This document shows positions 45,385-55,605 of a DNA stretch of 64,000 nt, one piece after another (positions within the stretch are counted from its first letter, which is position 1; each line of letters starts with the position of its first letter). This stretch comes from an uncultured Aeromonadales bacterium (GTDB lineage Bacteria > Pseudomonadota > Gammaproteobacteria > Enterobacterales > Succinivibrionaceae): contig CACYPI010000005.1 of NCBI GenBank assembly GCA_902776275.1, positions 1 through 64,000 on the forward strand. The letters run 5' to 3'. The position numbers and the translations under genes are program-made. Under the pieces are notes generated by a model. It was given only the letters and a program-made list of their open reading frames with translations. It had not been told where the DNA came from and made no database searches.

Positions 45385-47217
<1,833 letters not shown>

Positions 47218-47259
47218 GATCTATACCTCGCAAGTCTTTGAACTTGAAAGTGAAAAGCC

Positions 47260-48654
47260 TTATTTCCGAGGCTCCTTCCTGGGGCGCTCGTATTTCTCGA
47301 CAACCGTCTGCCCCGCGCGCGTGAACACCAGCGCCCCCTCGGGGGCCTTGATGCGGCGCGTGTAGGTGGTGCCGGCGCCGATGGTCACGCCAGCAGGGAC
47401 GGAGACCGGGGCGACGAGCTGGGTGTCAGAGCCGATGAAGACGTCGTCGCCGACCACGGTCTGGTGCTTGTTCGCGCCGTCGTAGTTGCAGGTGATGGTG
47501 CCGGCGCCGACGTTGATCCCCTCGCCGAACTGCGCGTCTCCGATGTAGGAGAGGTGGCCTGCCTTGGTGCCCTGGCCGATGTGGGACTTCTTGACCTCGA
47601 CGAAGTCGCCGATGTGCACTCCGTCCTCGAGCACGTTGCCCGGGCGCAGCCTGGCGAACGGGCCGATGGTCGCGCCGCGCTTGATGGTGGAGCCATCCAT
47701 CACGGTGTAGGGGGAGATGACGCTGCCGTCGCCTATGGAGCAGTCCTTGATGACGCAGCCTGCGCCTATCACGACGTTGTCGCCAAGCTCCACGGTTCCC
47801 TCGAAGATGCAGTTGACGTCGATTGAGCAGTCGCGCCCGCACTTGAGGCTGCCGCGCACGTCGGTGCGGGAGGGATCGGCGAGCGTGACGCCAGCGTCCA
47901 TGAGCTCGCGCGCGTTCAGGCGCCTGAGTACGGCCTCGGCCTGGGCGAGCTGGGCGTTCGAGTTGACGCCCGCGAGCGTCTCAAAGTCGCGCGCCCGGGT
48001 CAGGCAGACCCTGGCTCCCTGCGAGAGCAGGATCGAGGGGACGTCGGTGAGGTAGTACTCGCCCTGGGCGTTCGACGCCTTGACCTCGGGCAGCGCCTTG
48101 CGCAGGGCGCTTGCCCTGGCGCAGACGATCCCGGTGTTGACCTCGGCGATGCGGCGCTGCTCCTCGGTCGCGTCCTTCTCCTCGACGATGCAGGAGAAGC
48201 CGCCCTCTGGCGAGCGCACGATCCTGCCGTAGCCGGAGGGGTTGGGCGCCGTCGCAGTGAGGATCCCGATGTCGCATCCCTCGCACTCCTTGACGAAGGC
48301 CCTGAGGTCCTCGGCCTGCACGAGCGGGGTGTCGCCGTAGAGCACCAGCACGAGGCTGCCTTCGCCCACCTTGTCCATGGCGCAGGCGACCGCGTTGGCG
48401 GTGCCCAGCTGCTCCTTCTGGATCACGCAGTCGGTGACGGAGAGGATCTCCTCAGGCAGGGTCTTCAGGTACTCCCCGACCTTGCCGGCGCCAAAGCCCG
48501 CGACCACGTGGATGGCGCGCGGGGCTAGCGCGGCTGCGGCCTTGAGCACGCGGCCCAGCATCGGGATCCCGGAGAGGGGGTGCAGCACCTTGGGCAGGGC
48601 GGACTTCATGCGGGTGCCCTTGCCGGCTGCCAGAACTACGATTTCAATGTCCAT
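47260..48654 (-). CDS. glmU: Bifunctional GlcNAc-1-P uridyltransferase / GlcN-1-P acetyltransferase
   Basis: 464 residues. N-terminal pyrophosphorylase (VVLAAGKGTRMKSALPKVLH, LYGDTPLV, GYGRIVR) and C-terminal left-handed beta helix with hexapeptide repeats and the acetyltransferase region NYDGANKHQTVVGDDVFIGS. It supplies UDP-GlcNAc. It overlaps lgt by 11 bp and precedes glmS, joining three envelope genes in one unit. Confidence 0.97.
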   Translation of the reverse strand: MDIEIVVLAAGKGTRMKSALPKVLHPLSGIPMLGRVLKAAAALAPRAIHVVAGFGAGKVGEYLKTLPEEILSVTDCVIQKEQLGTANAVACAMDKVGEGSLVLVLYGDTPLVQAEDLRAFVKECEGCDIGILTATAPNPSGYGRIVRSPEGGFSCIVEEKDATEEQRRIAEVNTGIVCARASALRKALPEVKASNAQGEYYLTDVPSILLSQGARVCLTRARDFETLAGVNSNAQLAQAEAVLRRLNARELMDAGVTLADPSRTDVRGSLKCGRDCSIDVNCIFEGTVELGDNVVIGAGCVIKDCSIGDGSVISPYTVMDGSTIKRGATIGPFARLRPGNVLEDGVHIGDFVEVKKSHIGQGTKAGHLSYIGDAQFGEGINVGAGTITCNYDGANKHQTVVGDDVFIGSDTQLVAPVSVPAGVTIGAGTTYTRRIKAPEGALVFTRAGQTVVEKYERPRKEPRK

Positions 48655-49480
48655 TCAAAACCTCTTTTTGATCATGCGGGGCGGCTTGCGCCCTGCCGGC
48701 CCTGCCAAAGCGCCCAAGATGCGCAAGCAGCATGATCACGGCCCCCGCGATGATGAAGGGAATGCTCAGGTACTGGCCCACCGTGAGCGCCGAGCCCGTG
48801 GAGTAGTCGGCCTGCTCGACCTTGACGTACTCGATGAGGAACCTCGAGAGGAACACCAGCAGGATGAACAGCCCGAAGAGCATGCCGCTGCCGCGGCGCT
48901 TCCAGAAGGCGTAGAGCGCCGAGAGCAGGAGGAAGATCGCAAGGTAGCACGCGGCCTCGTAGAGCTGCGCGGGGTGGCGGGGGAAGTCCTCGCCGAGCGC
49001 TGTGAAGATCACGCCGTAGTCCCCGCCGGTGGGGATCCCGACTATCTCGGAGTTCATGAAGTTGCCAAGGCGGATGAGGCAGCACACGAGCGCGGTGGGG
49101 ATCACCATCATGTCGCCAAGCTCCATGAAGCTGTAATGGCAGCGCTTGCAGAACCAAGCCATGACCAGGATGACGCCGAGCGCACCGCCGTGGCTGGCAA
49201 GCCCGCCCTTCCAGATCTTGAGGATCTCGACTGGGTGGGAGAGGAAGTAGTCGGGCTCGTAGATCAGGCAGTGGCCGAGCCTGGCGCCCACGATGGTGCC
49301 CAGGAACATGCACACGAGCATGCGGTCGAGATCCTCGGTGTTCCACTTGCGCCTGCGGAACATCAGCTGCATGAGGAAGTAGCCGATGACGAACCCGCCT
49401 GAGAAGAGTAGCCCGTACCACCTGATCTCAAGGGGGCCTAGGGTGAAGGCGATCGGGTCTACAGTTGAAACAAACAGCAT
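48644..49480 (-). CDS. lgt: Prolipoprotein diacylglyceryl transferase
   Basis: 278-residue inner-membrane enzyme transferring diacylglycerol to the lipobox Cys. The helices and signature residues of Lgt are visible: RWYGLLFSGGF, GARLGHCLIYEPDYF, GGLASHGGALG and the central RLGNFMNSEIVG; HPAQLYEA and FLIEYVK follow. First gene of lgt-glmU-glmS. Confidence 0.96.
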   Translation of the reverse strand: MLFVSTVDPIAFTLGPLEIRWYGLLFSGGFVIGYFLMQLMFRRRKWNTEDLDRMLVCMFLGTIVGARLGHCLIYEPDYFLSHPVEILKIWKGGLASHGGALGVILVMAWFCKRCHYSFMELGDMMVIPTALVCCLIRLGNFMNSEIVGIPTGGDYGVIFTALGEDFPRHPAQLYEAACYLAIFLLLSALYAFWKRRGSGMLFGLFILLVFLSRFLIEYVKVEQADYSTGSALTVGQYLSIPFIIAGAVIMLLAHLGRFGRAGRAQAAPHDQKEVLNGH

Positions 49481-49493
49481 GGCTAATGGGTTT

Positions 49494-49502
49494 TGCTAAA
49501 AT
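49494..49502 (+). promoter_or_regulatory. Promoter of the 49544 gene (extended -10)
   Basis: TGCTAAAAT on the plus strand; start near 49509, 35 nt before the ATG. Confidence 0.55.
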
Positions 49503-49512
49503 TCGTGACGGT

Positions 49513-49518
49513 ATTTTA
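49513..49518 (-). promoter_or_regulatory. lgt -10 element
   Basis: TAAAAT on the minus strand, start near 49506. It overlaps the oppositely directed promoter at 49494-49502. Confidence 0.45.
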
Positions 49519-49543
49519 GCCTGAAAAGAGCAGGGGGTCATGA

Positions 49544-50149
49544 ATGGGCGCGGTTGAGCAGTTTTTCGGCGCGGCCGGCTGGACGCTGGCGGCGCTTGGC
49601 CTTGCCTCATGCTTGATCCCGCATTGCTTCAAGCGCGGGGTCGTCGTGATGCTCGCAGGGGATCTCTGCCTCTTCCTGGGCATCGTCATGCCGAGGTCAT
49701 TCATGGGCATGGCCTTCTTCCAAGGCTCCTTCGGCCTTGGCAGGACCGGCTACCATGCCTGCGGCATCGCGGTGTCCGCGATCCTCTTCGCGCTCTTCAT
49801 GGGGCCGCATGTTGTGAAGATCTGGAAAGGGCGGCGCCTCGCCGCCCCGGCAGGCGCGGGCGGCGCAGGAAATGCGGATGCCGCCGCGCCCGCAGGGGAG
49901 GGACGGGCTGATCCTGCGCTCTTTTCAAAGGTGAGGCAGGCTGCCGCGGCAAAGGAGCCTGCAGACCAGTCCCTCGACGAGGCCAGGCGCGAGCTTGCCG
50001 AGCCCCCGCGCGATGGCCTTTCGCCTGATCAAGGCAAGCCCGGGGCAGGATTGCACCCAGGCTCGGAGGATTTTGGCGCGGAGCCTTCAGGGCGCGATCC
50101 CAGGGAGGATCTGTTCTCCGGGCTTGGCAAGGGCGACCGGCCCCTATGA
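49544..50149 (+). CDS. Small membrane protein of unknown function
   Basis: 201 residues; no family recognised. The first ~95 residues hold two or three hydrophobic segments (AAGWTLAALGLASCLI, VVVMLAGDLCLFLGIVM, ACGIAVSAILFALFMG); the rest is a soluble, Ala/Gly/Pro- and acid-rich tail, probably disordered. GGGGG precedes the ATG and an extended -10 lies upstream, so it is likely expressed. It overlaps the phosphopantetheinyl transferase gene by 4 bp (ATGA), suggesting a functional link. Confidence 0.65.
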   Translation: MGAVEQFFGAAGWTLAALGLASCLIPHCFKRGVVVMLAGDLCLFLGIVMPRSFMGMAFFQGSFGLGRTGYHACGIAVSAILFALFMGPHVVKIWKGRRLAAPAGAGGAGNADAAAPAGEGRADPALFSKVRQAAAAKEPADQSLDEARRELAEPPRDGLSPDQGKPGAGLHPGSEDFGAEPSGRDPREDLFSGLGKGDRPL

Positions 50150-50844
50150 TCGCCATAGGGCTCATAAGCGAGCTTGCAGCGCTTTCAGGAAGACTCCCAG
50201 CCCCCTTCAGGGAGCGCGCGGCGCGATTCCCATCTCCAAAGCGCCAGGCCTCGTTCCTCGCAGGCCGCGTGCTGCTGCAGATGATGCTGCAGGAAAAGGG
50301 GATCGCGGAGAAGCTGCCCCACATCGCCTCTGCCGCGCACGGCAAGCCCTACTTTGACCGCGCAGGCGGCCCCTTCTTCAACATAAGCCACAGCGGCGGG
50401 ATCATCGCCGTGTCGCTGTGCCAAAGCAGCACCGGGATCGACCTTGAGCAGGTGAGACCCCGCCACAACCTCCAGGGCCTTGAGGATCGCGAGCTCAACG
50501 AAGGGGAGATGGCGTTTGTGAAGGAGGATCCTTCGCTGGAGCTTGAGCGCTTCACCGCGCTGTGGACGCTCAGAGAGTGCCTCGTGAAGGTCACCGGGAT
50601 CGGGCTTGCGGGGCTGCCGGGCATAGCCCCAAGCCCGAGGGAGGGCACGGTTGCCGCCGCACTCTGCCCCGCGGGCACTGCACTGTGCTCGCTCTACCCC
50701 GCGCTTCCCCATGCCAGGACGCCTATGTGGCTCACCGTCTTTTGCCATGAGCATGCGCCCACAAGGGCGCTCTGGGCCTCCGCGGGGGGCTTTTCACCCA
50801 TGGAAGGCTCCAAGCGGATCATCGCGTTCTCGGTCAATCCCTAG
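50146..50844 (+). CDS. 4'-phosphopantetheinyl transferase
   Basis: 232-residue Sfp/AcpT-type enzyme moving phosphopantetheine from CoA to a carrier protein. Family marks: FFNISHSGGIIAV, STGIDLEQVRP with the Mg-binding Asp, and WTLRECLVKVTG, the WxxKExxxK motif with Arg at the usual first Lys. It resembles E. coli AcpT. No carrier protein or synthase gene is nearby. Its TAG shares the palindrome CTAG with the convergent dnaE stop. Confidence 0.85.
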   Translation: MIAIGLISELAALSGRLPAPFRERAARFPSPKRQASFLAGRVLLQMMLQEKGIAEKLPHIASAAHGKPYFDRAGGPFFNISHSGGIIAVSLCQSSTGIDLEQVRPRHNLQGLEDRELNEGEMAFVKEDPSLELERFTALWTLRECLVKVTGIGLAGLPGIAPSPREGTVAAALCPAGTALCSLYPALPHARTPMWLTVFCHEHAPTRALWASAGGFSPMEGSKRIIAFSVNP

Positions 50845-53800
50845 TAGACGACCTTGACCGCGGCGCTGCCTGCGATGTCGCGGATCCCGTCGATTAGTCG
50901 GTCGGTGGGCAGGAAGACCCTGCTGCCGCTGCCTATCGAGGCCATGCTCCCGCCCACCATCAGGTCGAGCCTGCAGCCGTGCGGCTCCTTCTCAGGCTCC
51001 TCGGACTGCGCGGCGCGCTTGCGCAGCTCACCTGCGTCCACGCAGTCCTCCTCGAGCAGCGCGCAGACCTTGTCGGAGTTCTCCGAGAGATCCTTCTCCG
51101 TGAACTTGAGCCTGAGCGCGCGCGCCTGACGGCAGCGCAGCTCCTCGAGCGAGTTCAAGTCCTGCACGCGCAGCTTGGGCATGCCGTCCCCGTCCATGAA
51201 GAGCAATCCGTCGACCACGAGGATCAAGGGCGAGGGCTGATCCTCGCCCTCCTGCTTCACCCCGCGGCCGCGGCGGGCCTTGGAGTCCTTCTCGCGCTCC
51301 TCGAGGATCTCCTGGTAGCGCAGCGCCTTCTGCCCGAAGAAGGCCGCCTCGAAGGTGCCGGTGCTGTCGTCGAGCGTGACGATGTAGAACTTCGAGCCGT
51401 CGTTCTTCTTTGAAAGGCGCATGTTGGACGAGGCGACCACGCCTGCGATCTTCACGGCGCGCGGGTGCTTGGCGTCGCCCGGCTGCATGTTGGAGATGGT
51501 GAGCCCGCGGGTGTAGCGCGCCGCCTCGGCCTTGTAGGCGTCCATCGGGTGGCCCGAGAGGTAGAGCCCCAGGAGCTTCTTCTCGTTGTAAAGGCGGGTC
51601 TTGTCGCTCCAGGGGCGGGCCTTGACGTAGGTGGGTGTCACCATCGAGGACACCGACGCGAAGAGGTCGAACTGCCCGGATTCGGCGTTCTCCTGCTTCT
51701 GCTCGGCGTAGCGCATCGCCGTGGGGATGCTCGCCATCATCTGGGCGCGCGAAGGCCCCAGGTGCTCGCGGTCAGGCCCGATGCTGTCCAATGCCCCGGC
51801 CTTGACTAGGGCCTCGAGCATGCCGCGCGAGAGGAACTCGGTGCCCACGCGCGCGACCAGGTCGAATAAGCTCGTGTACGGGCCGTTCTTCTCGCGCTCC
51901 TCCTGGATGCGCCGCACCAGCCTCTCGCCTATGCCCTTGATCGCCGAGAAGCCGTAGACGATGTTTCCCTGAAGGTCCACGCCGAAGGCGTAGGCCCCGA
52001 GGTTGACGTCTGGCGGGTTGACCTTGACCCCCAGGCGGTTGGCCTCGGAGATGTAGGAGATGAGCTTCTCGGTCTTCAGGCAGTCGGAGGTCATCATCGC
52101 GGCGAGGAACTCGGCGGGGTAGTGGACCTTGAGCCAGAGCGTCCACCAGGCGACCAGCGCGTAGGCCGCCGAGTGGGACTTGTTGAAGCCATACTCGGCG
52201 AACTGCTGGACCTGCTCGAAGATCTTCATGCAGATCCCGACGTCCTTGCCCTTCTTGGCCGCTCCCCGGCGGAACACGTCTTTCTGCGCGTCCATCTCGG
52301 CCTTGATCTTCTTGCCCATGGCGCGGCGGAGGATGTCTGCGCCTCCCAGCGAGTAGCCTGCGAGCACCTGGGCTATCTGCATGACCTGCTCCTGGTAGAC
52401 GATCACGCCGTAGGTCGAGTCGAGGATCGGCTTTAAGTCAAGATCCTGGAAGTCAGGCTGCGGGTAGGAGACCTTCTCGCGCCCGTGCTTGCGCTCGACG
52501 AAGTGGTCGACCATGCCGCTCTTGAGCGGGCCCGGGCGGTAGAGGGCCACGAGGGCGATGAGGTCGTCGATGCGGTCAGGCTGCATCTTGCCGATGAGCT
52601 GGCGCATGCCCGTGGATTCGAGCTGAAACACCGCGGTGGTCTCGCACTGCTGGAGCATGTGGTAGGACTCGGGATCCTCGTAGGGGATGGCCGCGATGTT
52701 CAACGGCGGCTTGCCCTCGCGCTTGCGCCGCGCGTCGATCATGGCCTTGGCCTCGTCGATGATGGTGAGCGTGGTCAGGCCCAGGAAGTCGAACTTGACC
52801 AGCCCCGCGTGCTCGACGTCCTTCTTGTCGTACTGGGTTATGGGGTTGCCGTCGGAGTCGAGCATCTCGGGGGCGAACTCGGCGATGCGCGTGGGCGAGA
52901 TCACCACGCCCGCGGCGTGCTTGCCGATGCTGCGGATTACGCCCTCGAGGCGGCGGGACATCTCGATGAGCTCGACGGTCTCCTTGTCGTCGGAGGCCTT
53001 GGCCGAGTTGTAGAGGTTCAGGAAGTCCGGCGAGAGCGGGGTGCAGGGGTTGCCCTTCTTGTCGATGCCCAGCGCGTCGTTGAAGGTGACGCCGGGCTTT
53101 TCCGGGATCATCGCGGTGATGCGGCGCACCGCTCCAAGCGGGGTGCCCAGGGCGCGGCCGGCGCCCTGGATGGCCGCCTTGGGGGCGAGGGTGCCGAAGG
53201 CCGCGATCTGCGAGACCGACTCGCGCCCGTAGTGGTCGACGACGTGCTTTAAGGTCAGAGCGCGCTTCTTCTGACAGAAATCGACGTCGAAGTCGGGCAT
53301 CGAGACACGCTCTGGGTTTAGGAACCTTTCAAAGAGCAGGTCGAAGCGCAGCGGGTCGAAGTCGGTGATGCGCAGCGCGTAGGCCACGAGCGAACCGCCG
53401 CCCGAGCCGCGGCCCGGGCCCACGGGCACGCCGTGGTCCTTGGACCACTGGATGAACTCCATGACGATGAGGAAGTACCCGGGGAAATCCATTTTGATGA
53501 TGACGTTGAGCTCGGTCTCAAGCCTCTCCTCGTAGCGCGGCCGCTGGCGCTCGCGCTCGTCCTGGTCGGGGTAGAGGAACTCCAGGCGCTTCTCAAGGCC
53601 GTCGTGCGCAGCCTTGCGCAGGTATTCGGCAGGGCTGAGCTTGCCGGTGTCGAAGTGGGGGAGCCTGGGCACGTCGAGCTCTATCTCGGTGTTGCAGCGC
53701 GCGGCGATGGCGCGGGTGTTTGCAAGGGCTTCGGGGAGGTCCGAGAAGAGCTCGCGCATCTCGGCGGCGCTCCTCAGGTACTGCTGCTCGGAGTACTCGC

Positions 53801-54548
53801 GCTCGACCGAGACATCGCCTGCCTGCACGCCCTTTTGGATGCACACGCGGATCTGGTGGACGCGGAAGTCGCTGATGCCGTCAGGCGGGATGTCGTTGGG
53901 GCCTAGGAGGAAGCGGGTGTCGTTGGTCGCAACCGGTGGGATGCCGTATTTTAAGCACAAGTCGAGCGCCACCGACTCGAACTCGGCCTCGCCGCGGCGG
54001 CCGGTCCTCGTGATCTCAAAGCAAAAGCGCCCGGGGTAGTGCTTCATGTAGAAGTCCATGCGCTCTGAAAGCTGCTTGCGCTCGCCGGCCTCGGCGAGCC
54101 TTGCGATGTCGCCGCGGAAGCCGTCGAGCAGGATGATCCCCTCTGAGTACTCGGCCAGATCGTCCACCGTGGCGGCGACGTCGGCGATGTCGGGGCTTGC
54201 GGTGTCAAGCCAGGCGCGCGAGAGGATGTCGTAGAGGTTCTGCTTGCCTGCACGGTCCATCGCCAGCAGCGTGACCCAGAAGGTCTTCTCCTTCTCGCCG
54301 GGGACGGGCTTCTCGCGCACCTTGAGGTCCGCGCCCATGATGGGCTTGATGCCGGCTGCCTTGCAGGCGTTGTAGAAGCGCACGAAGCCTGCCATGTTGC
54401 ACCAGTCGGTGACCGCGATGGCCGGGAAGCGCATCTTGGAGGCGCGCTTGACGATGGGGCCGACGTTCTCAAGGCCGTCGTTTATCGAGTAGCAGGAGTG
54501 GACGTGCAGCGGGATGTAGTCGAGATCAAGTTCCTGGTTGCTAGGCAT
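50841..54548 (-). CDS. dnaE: DNA polymerase III alpha subunit
   Basis: 1235 residues (E. coli 1160). PHP domain (PLHVHSCYSINDGLE), polymerase active site with PDFDVDFC and VKFDFLGLTTL, the GPGRGSGGGSLVAYAL loop, the beta-clamp region QFDLF and a C-terminal OB domain. It is the replicative polymerase. A charged insertion near residue 1090 (EKDSKARRGRGVKQEGED) adds length. The frame runs 96 codons further upstream without similarity; ATG 54548 gives the normal N-terminus. Confidence 0.96.
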   Translation of the reverse strand: MPSNQELDLDYIPLHVHSCYSINDGLENVGPIVKRASKMRFPAIAVTDWCNMAGFVRFYNACKAAGIKPIMGADLKVREKPVPGEKEKTFWVTLLAMDRAGKQNLYDILSRAWLDTASPDIADVAATVDDLAEYSEGIILLDGFRGDIARLAEAGERKQLSERMDFYMKHYPGRFCFEITRTGRRGEAEFESVALDLCLKYGIPPVATNDTRFLLGPNDIPPDGISDFRVHQIRVCIQKGVQAGDVSVEREYSEQQYLRSAAEMRELFSDLPEALANTRAIAARCNTEIELDVPRLPHFDTGKLSPAEYLRKAAHDGLEKRLEFLYPDQDERERQRPRYEERLETELNVIIKMDFPGYFLIVMEFIQWSKDHGVPVGPGRGSGGGSLVAYALRITDFDPLRFDLLFERFLNPERVSMPDFDVDFCQKKRALTLKHVVDHYGRESVSQIAAFGTLAPKAAIQGAGRALGTPLGAVRRITAMIPEKPGVTFNDALGIDKKGNPCTPLSPDFLNLYNSAKASDDKETVELIEMSRRLEGVIRSIGKHAAGVVISPTRIAEFAPEMLDSDGNPITQYDKKDVEHAGLVKFDFLGLTTLTIIDEAKAMIDARRKREGKPPLNIAAIPYEDPESYHMLQQCETTAVFQLESTGMRQLIGKMQPDRIDDLIALVALYRPGPLKSGMVDHFVERKHGREKVSYPQPDFQDLDLKPILDSTYGVIVYQEQVMQIAQVLAGYSLGGADILRRAMGKKIKAEMDAQKDVFRRGAAKKGKDVGICMKIFEQVQQFAEYGFNKSHSAAYALVAWWTLWLKVHYPAEFLAAMMTSDCLKTEKLISYISEANRLGVKVNPPDVNLGAYAFGVDLQGNIVYGFSAIKGIGERLVRRIQEEREKNGPYTSLFDLVARVGTEFLSRGMLEALVKAGALDSIGPDREHLGPSRAQMMASIPTAMRYAEQKQENAESGQFDLFASVSSMVTPTYVKARPWSDKTRLYNEKKLLGLYLSGHPMDAYKAEAARYTRGLTISNMQPGDAKHPRAVKIAGVVASSNMRLSKKNDGSKFYIVTLDDSTGTFEAAFFGQKALRYQEILEEREKDSKARRGRGVKQEGEDQPSPLILVVDGLLFMDGDGMPKLRVQDLNSLEELRCRQARALRLKFTEKDLSENSDKVCALLEEDCVDAGELRKRAAQSEEPEKEPHGCRLDLMVGGSMASIGSGSRVFLPTDRLIDGIRDIAGSAAVKVVY

Positions 54549-54595
54549 TTGCTTATGACCTCCATCGAAAGGCGGGCGGGGCTTATAACCTCCTG

Positions 54596-54604
54596 ATCTT
54601 ACCA
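54596..54604 (-). promoter_or_regulatory. dnaE promoter (extended -10)
   Basis: TGGTAAGAT on the minus strand; start near 54589, 41 nt before the ATG. Confidence 0.5.
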
Positions 54605-54641
54605 GCGCCGTGGCGGGCATTGATCGCCATCCCGCGGCAAT

Positions 54642-54665
54642 CCCCTGCCCAAAAGGCGGCAGGGG
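54642..54665 (-). terminator. Hairpin after uppP
   Basis: CCCCTGCC/GGCAGGGG 8-bp stem with an 8-nt loop, 18 bp past the uppP stop; no T-run. Confidence 0.5.
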
Positions 54666-54682
54666 ACGGAGGGGCCTCAGGC

Positions 54683-55522
54683 CTAGGCGATGAAGACGAG
54701 CAGCGCGGCTCCCAGAAGCAGGCGGTAGATGACGAAGACCGCCATGCCGGATCTTGCGATGAACTTCATGAAGAAGTGGATGACCGCAAGCGCTGCGGCA
54801 AAGGAGATCGCAGCGCCCAGGAGCATGTCGCCCCACGACGCCCCGGAGAGTTCTGGGTGGGCAAGGAGCTTGTGGCCTTCGAGCACGCCCGAGGCCAGGA
54901 TCACCGGCACGGAGAGCAGGAAGGAGAAGCGCGCTGCCGCCTGCGGCCTCATCCCGAGGAAGAGACCTGCGGTGAGCGTGATGCCCGAGCGCGAGGTGCC
55001 GGGCACCAGGGCGAGCGCCTGGGCAAGGCCGATGATGACGGCGCGCGTCCAGGTGAGGGGCTTGAGCGAGTCGGGGCGGCCGCCTGCATCCCTGGGATCG
55101 GTTCTGAGCACGCGGCGGTTTAGGAGCGAGGCCAGGCCCAGAAGCAGGCCGTAGAGGATGGTCGTCCAGGCTATGACCTTGATGCTGCGCGCCATGGTGC
55201 TGATGTCGGATTCAAAGAGCATGCCTGCAAGAGCCGCCGGGATGGTGGCGATCACCATGCAGAAGCCTATCTTTGCGGGGATGCCCATGCCGCGGCCAAG
55301 GGCGGCCGCAATCACGCCCACGGCTATCTTGATGAGGTCGCGGAAGTAGTAGATGCACACGGCCGCGAGCGTGCCCACGTGCACGGAGACGTCAAAGCCC
55401 AGGCCCTGATCAGGCCATCCCAGGACCTGGGAGGGGAGTATGAGGTGGGCGCTTGATGAGATGGGGAGGAACTCGGTGAGGCCCTGGATGAGGGCGAGCG
55501 CGATGATGTGGGTGAGGGTCAT
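54683..55522 (-). CDS. uppP: Undecaprenyl-diphosphatase
   Basis: 279-residue membrane phosphatase (BacA) that recycles undecaprenyl pyrophosphate to the carrier lipid used for peptidoglycan and O-antigen. Signatures are QGLTEFLPISSSAHL near the N-terminus and LVPGTSRSGITLTAGL. About eight helices. It lies between the pgi terminator and dnaE; its own promoter was not clear. Confidence 0.96.
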   Translation of the reverse strand: MTLTHIIALALIQGLTEFLPISSSAHLILPSQVLGWPDQGLGFDVSVHVGTLAAVCIYYFRDLIKIAVGVIAAALGRGMGIPAKIGFCMVIATIPAALAGMLFESDISTMARSIKVIAWTTILYGLLLGLASLLNRRVLRTDPRDAGGRPDSLKPLTWTRAVIIGLAQALALVPGTSRSGITLTAGLFLGMRPQAAARFSFLLSVPVILASGVLEGHKLLAHPELSGASWGDMLLGAAISFAAALAVIHFFMKFIARSGMAVFVIYRLLLGAALLVFIA

Positions 55523-55553
55523 TTGCAGTCCTTGTTTTGGGTCCCCAAACGCA

Positions 55554-55579
55554 AATGCCCGGGGAAGTCCCCGGGCATT
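55554..55579 (-). terminator. pgi terminator
   Basis: AATGCCCGGGG/CCCCGGGCATT perfect 11-bp stem, 4-nt loop, then TTTGCGTTT on the minus strand. Confidence 0.8.
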
Positions 55580-55605
55580 GTATTACGGCTTATGTCAGTT
55601 ACGCG

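Noticed and set aside
47218..47259. glmS ribozyme or riboswitch
   Set aside because: The glmU-glmS gap is only 42 bp; too short for the ribozyme, and Proteobacteria do not normally use it.
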